Shown one piece after another: positions 1-5,478 of a DNA stretch of 6,093 nt (position 1 is the first letter of the stretch; each line of letters opens with the position of its first letter). Source of the DNA: Actinomycetes bacterium (GTDB taxonomy: Bacteria > Actinomycetota > Actinomycetes > Actinomycetales > Microbacteriaceae); contig JAJYSF010000063.1 of NCBI GenBank assembly GCA_021793715.1, forward strand, positions 1-6,093. The letters are read 5' to 3'. The notes under the pieces are model-generated. The model had not been told where the DNA came from and made no database searches. It was given only the letters and a program-made list of their open reading frames with translations. Made by a program: the position numbers and the translations under genes.

Positions 1-7
1 GAACAGG

Positions 8-29
8 TGGTGAACACCAGGTGACGTCA
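8..29. repeat. Two short palindromes at the left edge
   Basis: TGGTG-AA-CACCA (8-19) is an inverted repeat with 5-bp arms, and TGACGTCA (22-29) is a perfect 8-bp palindrome three bases further on. The first 57 bases hold no identifiable gene; frame 1 reads EQVVNTR followed by stop at 22-24, which could be the tail of an upstream gene but is too short to judge. The palindromes could be operator half-sites or chance. Confidence 0.3.
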
Positions 30-43
30 ACGTGTCGTTGGCG
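25..43 (+). other. Hairpin in the leader before the signal peptidase gene
   Basis: CGTCAACG and CGTTGGCG pair as an 8-bp stem (one G-T wobble) around a TGT loop. It directly follows a TGA at 22-24 and ends 14 bases before ATG58. No T-run follows, so it does not look like an intrinsic terminator. It might affect access to the weak ribosome binding site. Function unknown. Confidence 0.35.
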
Positions 44-57
44 CGGAACGGGGCGAT

Positions 58-540
58 ATGGCGGTGGCAGTGGCACACGCTGTGACACCACGTCTCGGCT
101 CCCCGCGCAGGGCGCTCCGGATCGCGTTGCGTGTGATCGGTCTTGCGGTGGCATCCGGTGCAGCGATCGGCATCGTCGCCACGATGCTGTTCGCGGCGCT
201 CGGCCTGACGCCACGGATCGTCGTCTCCGGGTCGATGGAGCCCGGTCTGCCGATCGGCAGCGTGGTGGTGTCCGAGCGTGTGGACGCGACGGCCGTGTCG
301 GTCGGCGACGTCGTCACGACCGATCGCTTCAACGGGCCGGGCACGGTCACCCACCGCGTCGTGGATGTCGCCCTCGGCAGCAGCCAGACCGTGCTCACCC
401 TCAAGGGAGACGCGAATGGCGGTGTCGACCGCGAGCCGTACGAGGTGCGGGAGGTGGGCGTCATGCGCCTGGCGATTCCGTACGTCGGTCTGCCACAGCT
501 CTGGGCGCAGGACCTGCTCGGCATCGATCCGCTCACCTGA
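58..540 (+). CDS. Signal peptidase I, S26B (SipW/archaeal-ER-like) type, 160 aa
   Basis: This is a membrane-anchored serine protease of the S26B family, which removes signal peptides from exported proteins on the outer face of the membrane. Residues about 24-50 form one hydrophobic transmembrane helix. It is followed directly by the catalytic serine box VVSGSMEPGLPIGSVV (Ser59), then VGDVVT (82-87). The general base is His99 in VTHRVVDV, which replaces the lysine of classical LepB. The box LKGDANGGVD (115-124) is the conserved GDxN...D segment. ATG58 is the first start after the in-frame stop at 22-24; the ribosome binding site is weak (GGAACGGGG upstream). The protein ends at IPYVGLPQLWAQDLLGIDPLT without the second C-terminal membrane helix that many SipW-like enzymes have. 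In Gram-positives such peptidases often serve SipW-dependent exported proteins (family knowledge); no such substrate gene is visible here. Its stop overlaps the end of dnaE2 on the other strand. Confidence 0.86.
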   Translation: MAVAVAHAVTPRLGSPRRALRIALRVIGLAVASGAAIGIVATMLFAALGLTPRIVVSGSMEPGLPIGSVVVSERVDATAVSVGDVVTTDRFNGPGTVTHRVVDVALGSSQTVLTLKGDANGGVDREPYEVREVGVMRLAIPYVGLPQLWAQDLLGIDPLT

Positions 541-3500
541 AGTCGCGCGATCGGTGATCGACGCCGACGCGCAGATCTTCGAACCCGTCGGCGACGATGT
601 TCACGACCCCCTCTGGCGAGCGCTCGAGAATGCCGCGCGCGATGAGCGCTGGCGCATCGCGAACCAGGTGACGATAACGCTTCCACGCTCCCGTGGAGCA
701 GATGACGTTCACGAGACCGTGCTCGTCCTCGAGGTTGAGGAAGGTCACGCCCGATGCGGTCGCAGGGCGTTGCCGGTGCGTGACGAGCCCCGCGACCTCG
801 ACGCGACGGCCCGACTCATGCGTACGCAGCTCGGATGAGGTGAGCACACCGCGCGCATCGAGCGGCCCGCGGAAGTGCGCGAGGGGATGGTCGTCAGTCG
901 AGACGCCGGTCGCCCACAGGTCGTTCGCGAGACGTTCGTAGCTCGAGGGATCCGAGAACAGCGGCGGCTGCACCGAGAGCGCCGTGCCGTCGAGGACGTC
1001 TGGCCTGTCGTCGGCTGCGGCTCCCGCGAGCCACAGCGCCTCTCGTGTGCCGTGTCCGAACGGGGCGAGAGCACCGGCCGTCGCGAGCGCCTCGAGCTGC
1101 TTCTCGGTGACCCCGGTGCGACGGACGAGGTCGTTCATCGACCGGAACGGCGCGCGAGAGCGTTCTTCGACGATCCGCCGGGCGGTCCCCTCACCGATGC
1201 CCGTGACACCTGCCAGCCCGAGGCGGACGGCGAAGCGGCCGTCTCTCCGGTGAGAGCCGGAGCGGTCCGGCGCAGTGCGGTCGAACACCGTCGGCGCGCC
1301 CTCATGGTCGGCGAGGCACGCGGCTCTCCCCGTCGTCTCCCGCGCGTCGGGCTCCGTCGGCTCGAGCGTCTCGGTGACGGAGGAGGCGACGATGTCAGGG
1401 CGGAGCACTTCGACGCCGGCTCGCCGCGCGTCCGCGGTGAGCGTGGCGGGGGAGTAGAAGCCCATCGGCTGCGCCCGCAGCAGGCCGGCGAGGAACGCCG
1501 CCGGGTAGTGCAGCTTGATCCAGGAACTCGCGTAGACGAGCAGCGCAAAGGAGAGCGAGTGGGATTCGGCGAAGCCGAAGTTCGCGAACGCCTGGATCTG
1601 TTCGTAGATCCTCGCCGCATCCTCTTTCTCGATCCCGTTGCGCGCCATTCCATCGAACAGCTTCTGTCGCAGGGCGTCGATGCGCTCCCGGCCGCGCTTG
1701 GATCCCATCGCCCGCCGCAACAGATCGGCGTCTTCGCCCGTGCAGTCGCCGACTGCCATCGCCATCTGCATGAGCTGTTCCTGGAATACCGGGACGCCGA
1801 GGGTGCGCTTCAGGACGGGTTCGAGACGGGGGTGGGGATACGTGACGGCCTCGGCGCCCAGCTTGCGCCGCACAAAGGGGTGGACGGCGCCGCCCTGGAT
1901 CGGGCCGGGGCGGATGAGAGCGATCTGGATGGCGAGGTCGTAGAACGAGCGGGGTTGCAGGCGGGGGAGCAGCCCCATCTGCGCGCGTGACTCCACCTGG
2001 AAGACCCCGATGGAGTCGGCCCGGCAGAGCATGTCGTACACGGCCGGCTCCTCACGAGGCAGCTCACGCAGGTCGAAACTCTCTCCCGTCGCCTCCCGGA
2101 TGAGATCGAAGCAGTGCTGCAGGGCGGCGAGCATCCCGAGCCCGAGCAGATCGAACTTCACCAGCCCCATCCAGGCCGCATCGTCCTTGTCCCATTGGAT
2201 GACGGTGCGTCCCGGCATCCGGGCATGTTCGATCGGGACGACCTCGCCGACGGGGCGGTCGGTGAGCACCATGCCGCCGGAGTGGATCCCGAGGTGGCGG
2301 GGCGCCCCCATGATCTCGGCGGCGTAGGAGAGCACCTGCGGGGGGATGCTGTGGCCGGCATTCGACTCGATCGACGCACCCCAGCGTTCGACCTGGCGCG
2401 CCCAGGCGTCCTGCTGGCCGGGGGAGAAGCCGAGGGCGCGGGCGACGTCGCGCACGGCGTTCTTCGGCCGGTACTGGATGACGTTCGCCACTTGCGCGGC
2501 GCGATCGCGACCGTACGTCTCGTAGACGTACTGGATGATCTCTTCGCGCCGGTCGCTGTCGAAGTCGACATCGATGTCGGGTTCTTCGTCGCGCATCGCC
2601 GAGAGGAAACGTTCGAACGGCAGTCGGAAGAAGATCGCGTCGACGGCGGTGATGCCGAGCAGGTAGCAGACGGCGCTGTTCGCGGCGGATCCGCGGCCCT
2701 GACAGAGAATGCCGCGCCGGCTTGCTTCGGCGACGATGTCGTGGACGATGAGGAAATAGCCGGGGAAGTCCTTCTGCTCGATGACGTCGAGCTCGTGCGC
2801 GATGCGGTCGCGATCCTCGTCCCGCAGCGTCGGGTACCGGTCCGGGACGGCGCTCCAGACGAGCTCGCGCAGGTACGACATCGGGGTGTACCCGTCCGGA
2901 ACGTGCTGCCGCGGGAGCGCGGGTCGGGCCGAACGGAGGGGGAACGCGAGCTGATCGGCGAGACGCGCCGACGCCTCGACTGCACCGGGGTAGCGCGCGA
3001 ACAGGCGAGCCATCTCATCGCCGGATCGCAGATGGGCGCGATTCGTCGCGGGGAGCCAGCCGTCGAGGTCGTCCATGCTGCGCGTGGCCCGGATCGCCGC
3101 GACCGCCTGGGCGAGCGGCGCTTTCGCCGGCCGGGAGTAGTGCACGTTCCCGGTCGCGATGAGCGGCAGCCCCAGGCGCTCCGCGAGATCGGCGAGGAGG
3201 TCATTGCGACGATCGTCTGCGGGGTCGCCGTGGTGGGTGATCTCGACGTGCACGTGATCGCGTCCGAACAGGTCGATGAGTCGCCGCAGCTCGCGTTCTG
3301 CCGCGCTTGGCGAGTCGTGTGCGGCAAGCGCCCGGCCGACGGCTCCCTTGCGGCATCCCGTGAGGACCTCCCACGCGCCGCCCGCCTCGTGCGCGAGATC
3401 GTCGAGATCGTAGAGGGGGCGGCCACGCTCTCCGCCGCGCAACTGTGCGCGCGTGATGGCGCGAGAGAGGCGGTGGTACCCCTCCTCGCCGCGCGCGAGC

Positions 3501-3928
3501 ACGAGCAGGTGCTGGCCCTGCGGATCCGGGTGCCCTTTCTGCGGCGCGGTGAGGTCGAGTGAGAGCTCGGCGCCGTAGACCGTCTTCAGCGACGTGTGCT
3601 CGGCTGCCTCGGCGAAGCGCACGGCACCGTAGAAACCGTCGTGATCGGTGAGGGCGAGTGCCTCCAGTCCCAGCTGTTCCGCCTCTTCGACGAGTTCTTC
3701 CGGTGACGAGGCTCCGTCGAGGAAGGAGAAGGACGAGTGTGCGTGCAGTTCGGCGTAACGAGTGCGGTTTCGTTGGCGGACGAGCTGCGGCGGTTCGTAG
3801 GCTCCCCGCTTGCGGCTCCACGCAGGGCTATCGCTGCCGTCGGCGTCGGAGGGCGCGGCGGTCGGGCGGCGCCCGCTGAGGGTGCGTTCGAGCTCGTGCC
3901 AGGAGATCGGAGGGTTGTTGAAGCCCAT
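533..3928 (-). CDS. dnaE2: Error-prone DNA polymerase DnaE2 (C-family, mutasome polymerase), 1131 aa
   Basis: This is a C-family DNA polymerase alpha subunit used for damage-induced translesion synthesis. Domains in order: N-terminal lead MGFNNPPISWHELERTL; PHP domain (about 57-270) with ELHAHSSFSFLDGA, LTDHDG, YGAEL, LTGCRKG and ATGNVHY; palm with PDIDVDFD (catalytic Asp453 and Asp455) and KFDLLGLG (Asp593); LGIHSGGMVL (546-555); fingers with ALIRPGPIQGG and GVPVFQEQLMQMAM; FANFGFAESHSLSFALLVYA (781-800); helix-hairpin-helix region (about 904-954); OB fold (about 1041-1120, TFLNLEDEHGLVNVI); and the typical DnaE2 C-terminus SRDFR. Length is normal and nothing is broken. A variable, charged linker lies at about 851-897. 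The start ATG at 3928 overlaps the imuB stop (TGATG) and has a strong Shine-Dalgarno sequence, so translational coupling is likely. Expected to act with ImuB and ImuA' and to be SOS-induced (known for mycobacteria, inferred here). Confidence 0.97.
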   Translation of the reverse strand: MGFNNPPISWHELERTLSGRRPTAAPSDADGSDSPAWSRKRGAYEPPQLVRQRNRTRYAELHAHSSFSFLDGASSPEELVEEAEQLGLEALALTDHDGFYGAVRFAEAAEHTSLKTVYGAELSLDLTAPQKGHPDPQGQHLLVLARGEEGYHRLSRAITRAQLRGGERGRPLYDLDDLAHEAGGAWEVLTGCRKGAVGRALAAHDSPSAAERELRRLIDLFGRDHVHVEITHHGDPADDRRNDLLADLAERLGLPLIATGNVHYSRPAKAPLAQAVAAIRATRSMDDLDGWLPATNRAHLRSGDEMARLFARYPGAVEASARLADQLAFPLRSARPALPRQHVPDGYTPMSYLRELVWSAVPDRYPTLRDEDRDRIAHELDVIEQKDFPGYFLIVHDIVAEASRRGILCQGRGSAANSAVCYLLGITAVDAIFFRLPFERFLSAMRDEEPDIDVDFDSDRREEIIQYVYETYGRDRAAQVANVIQYRPKNAVRDVARALGFSPGQQDAWARQVERWGASIESNAGHSIPPQVLSYAAEIMGAPRHLGIHSGGMVLTDRPVGEVVPIEHARMPGRTVIQWDKDDAAWMGLVKFDLLGLGMLAALQHCFDLIREATGESFDLRELPREEPAVYDMLCRADSIGVFQVESRAQMGLLPRLQPRSFYDLAIQIALIRPGPIQGGAVHPFVRRKLGAEAVTYPHPRLEPVLKRTLGVPVFQEQLMQMAMAVGDCTGEDADLLRRAMGSKRGRERIDALRQKLFDGMARNGIEKEDAARIYEQIQAFANFGFAESHSLSFALLVYASSWIKLHYPAAFLAGLLRAQPMGFYSPATLTADARRAGVEVLRPDIVASSVTETLEPTEPDARETTGRAACLADHEGAPTVFDRTAPDRSGSHRRDGRFAVRLGLAGVTGIGEGTARRIVEERSRAPFRSMNDLVRRTGVTEKQLEALATAGALAPFGHGTREALWLAGAAADDRPDVLDGTALSVQPPLFSDPSSYERLANDLWATGVSTDDHPLAHFRGPLDARGVLTSSELRTHESGRRVEVAGLVTHRQRPATASGVTFLNLEDEHGLVNVICSTGAWKRYRHLVRDAPALIARGILERSPEGVVNIVADGFEDLRVGVDHRSRDFR

Positions 3929-3930
3929 CA
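3926..3930 (-). other. TGATG stop/start overlap between imuB and dnaE2
   Basis: The imuB stop TGA (3930-3928) and dnaE2 ATG (3928-3926) share one base. Together with the strong ribosome binding site just upstream, this shows that the two genes form one operon. Confidence 0.9.
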
Positions 3931-5478
3931 GGCATACCTCCCTTCGAGGTGCCAGGTTTCGTCTTCGAGGACGGCGAGCCACGCGGAGCGGCGATCGTCG
4001 ACCAGCTGAAAGCGGTGTGTCCGGCGTGCGCGCTGCGGGTCCCAGCCGCGTTCGACGAGCGGCCAGGGACCGGCCCACGAGACGATGCCGCGCCCGTCGA
4101 TCCGGGCAGGGTCTGCGGAGACGAACCCGCGTTCGTCGACCGTGACGATCGTGCCGTCTGCGGCGGTCACGCTCACGCGGTGCGGGGCGCGATACACCTC
4201 GGAGGGCAGCGGCGGGGGAAGCGCCCCCGGCCAGGGGAGGTCACGGGAACGGGAGGGCACGGCGGCCTCACCCCAGGGGACGAGTTCCTCGCGATCGGCC
4301 GGGGTCCGTCCGCCGCCGAGTGCAGGCGTCAGCACGCCGCGGTGCCCGAGCAGCGTCTGCACGCGAGACATCGCGTGGTGCGAGCGTTCGTCGGGCCCCT
4401 GCCCGATCAGCGCGGGCTGATGCGACGCGGCATCGTCGACGGCGTCGGGCTCGATGACGATGCGCGAGACGCCGCCGGTGAATGCCGTTTCGCCGGGTGC
4501 AGGCTGCAGCTGCCAGCGCACCCGGTCGACGACGCTCGTCGCGTCGAAGCTCGCCGGGTGTTGCCACACTCGTTCGCTGCGTTCGTCGCGGTCGGTCTCG
4601 AGCGTGATGCGTACCGCCGTGCACACGAGGGACTGCGCGCCGATGCCGTCACAGAAGGTCTCGGCCGTCTGACGCACAGCGAATGCCACCTGATCGGCGA
4701 TCTCGAGCGGCGGCTCGAGATCGAGCACGCGGGCCGTCTCGGGAGGCGGGGTGCGGGGGATGACGGTGCGCGAATCGCGTCCGGACGCGAGCGCCTGCAA
4801 CCAGGATCCGCGTACCCCGAGTCGTTCGTGCACGCGCGCGGCGGGAATCGCGGCGAACTCGCCGAGGGTCTGTACGCCGAGCCGAGCGAGCAGGAGTGCG
4901 AGCTCCCGGTCGCCGAGCGAGAGGGCGGGGAGCGGCGAGAGGAAGTCGGAAGCGCCTCCGGGGGGAACGAGGGTGACCGGCTCGCCGGAGGGTGCTCGCG
5001 CCGCCTGCTCTGCCGTGAACAGTCCATCGGCGACCCCGGCGCGGGCGGTGAGGCCGATGTCGGCGAGGGAGCGCAGGAGGGATTCGGCGGCCTGTTGCTC
5101 TCCGCCGTAGAAGCGTGCCGGGCCGCGGGCGCGGATTGCGGCGAGGCCGGGACGGAGGGGCTGCACGCCGGGGACGAGTTCTTCGAGGTGCGTCAGGACG
5201 TCGTGGAACGCTCTGCTGTCGCGGGCCTCGTCATGGGGGAGGAGTCGCAGCTGCGCGCATGCTCCCTGCGCGTCGCGCCGTCGCTGTCCCTTCGTCACGC
5301 CGTCCGCGCGCGCTGCCGCGGAACAGGCGACGACCTGGCCGTCGTGGATGATCGCGAGCGGACCGTCGGCGTGCACGCGATTGGCGGCGGACACCTCGCG
5401 CGCCTGTGTGCGCAGGAAGGCCGTGATGGGCCAGTCGGGGAACCACAGTACGATCGTGCGCTCGGGGAAGGGCGTCAT
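3928..5478 (-). CDS. imuB: ImuB, catalytically inactive Y-family polymerase homologue (mutasome adaptor), 516 aa
   Basis: This is a Y-family (DinB/UmuC-like) protein that, by analogy with mycobacterial ImuB, bridges the beta clamp, DnaE2 and ImuA' at stalled forks. The N-terminus TIVLWFPDWPITAFL is the ImuB form of Y-family motif I. The residues that would be metal-binding acids in an active enzyme are missing, and the SIDEA-like motif III is replaced by the stretch around RPGLAAIRARGPARFYGG (109-126). Helix-hairpin-helix region: about 186-222 (LARLGVQTLGEFAAIP). The little-finger-like part runs from about 250 to 345 (ITLETDRDERSERVW, GVSRIVIEP). After it, at the usual clamp-binding site, is QPALIG (354-359), a poor match to the consensus. 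The C-terminal tail ends RFQLVDDRRSAWLAVLEDETWHLEGRYA in two parts (490-516), typical of ImuB. ATG5478 was chosen because it overlaps the upstream gene's stop as ATGA and precedes MTPFPERTIVLWFPDWP; a longer in-frame extension upstream would run across imuA' and has no family likeness. Confidence 0.95.
   Translation of the reverse strand: MTPFPERTIVLWFPDWPITAFLRTQAREVSAANRVHADGPLAIIHDGQVVACSAAARADGVTKGQRRRDAQGACAQLRLLPHDEARDSRAFHDVLTHLEELVPGVQPLRPGLAAIRARGPARFYGGEQQAAESLLRSLADIGLTARAGVADGLFTAEQAARAPSGEPVTLVPPGGASDFLSPLPALSLGDRELALLLARLGVQTLGEFAAIPAARVHERLGVRGSWLQALASGRDSRTVIPRTPPPETARVLDLEPPLEIADQVAFAVRQTAETFCDGIGAQSLVCTAVRITLETDRDERSERVWQHPASFDATSVVDRVRWQLQPAPGETAFTGGVSRIVIEPDAVDDAASHQPALIGQGPDERSHHAMSRVQTLLGHRGVLTPALGGGRTPADREELVPWGEAAVPSRSRDLPWPGALPPPLPSEVYRAPHRVSVTAADGTIVTVDERGFVSADPARIDGRGIVSWAGPWPLVERGWDPQRARRTHRFQLVDDRRSAWLAVLEDETWHLEGRYA
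3936..3944 (-). promoter_or_regulatory. Shine-Dalgarno sequence of dnaE2
   Basis: On the minus strand AAGGGAGGT lies 7 nt before the dnaE2 ATG (3928-3926). It is within the last codons of imuB, which encode EGRYA-stop. It fixes the dnaE2 start at MGFNNPP and allows both coupled and independent initiation. An out-of-frame ATG at 3935-3933 lies between it and the true start. Confidence 0.85.
4120..4137 (-). promoter_or_regulatory. Possible LexA (SOS) box inside imuB, upstream of dnaE2
   Basis: The sequence GACGAAC-N4-GTTCGTC is a perfect inverted repeat with 7-bp arms and a 4-base spacer (CCGC on the plus strand). It matches the GAAC-N4-GTTC core of Gram-positive and actinobacterial LexA boxes. 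By my reading it is the only GAAC-N4-GTTC in the window. Its centre is about 200 bp before the dnaE2 start, and in mycobacteria dnaE2 has its own SOS box. Against it, the same bases encode ImuB residues DERGFV (448-453), and I see no convincing TANNNT -10 element between it and dnaE2. Chance occurrence in coding DNA is possible. Confidence 0.33.
5475..5478 (-). other. ATGA stop/start overlap between imuA' and imuB
   Basis: Read on the minus strand, ATG (5478-5476) of imuB and TGA (5477-5475) of imuA' share bases. The preceding sequence GGCGGTGAGCGC offers only a weak Shine-Dalgarno match, so reinitiation by ribosomes finishing imuA' is likely (inference). It supports cotranscription and fixed stoichiometry of the two partners. 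Confidence 0.85.

Noticed and set aside
548..560. Hairpin CGATC-GGT-GATCG just after the signal peptidase stop, as a terminator
   Set aside because: The stem is only 5 bp, no T-run follows, and it lies in the DnaE2 coding sequence near the C-terminus.
875..1990. A 371-codon open frame on the plus strand
   Set aside because: Antisense shadow of the DnaE2 C-terminal half; composition is low-complexity and Arg/Glu/Gly-rich.
2114..3562. A 482-codon open frame on the plus strand
   Set aside because: Antisense shadow of the conserved DnaE2 PHP and palm region; no family resemblance and no ribosome binding site.
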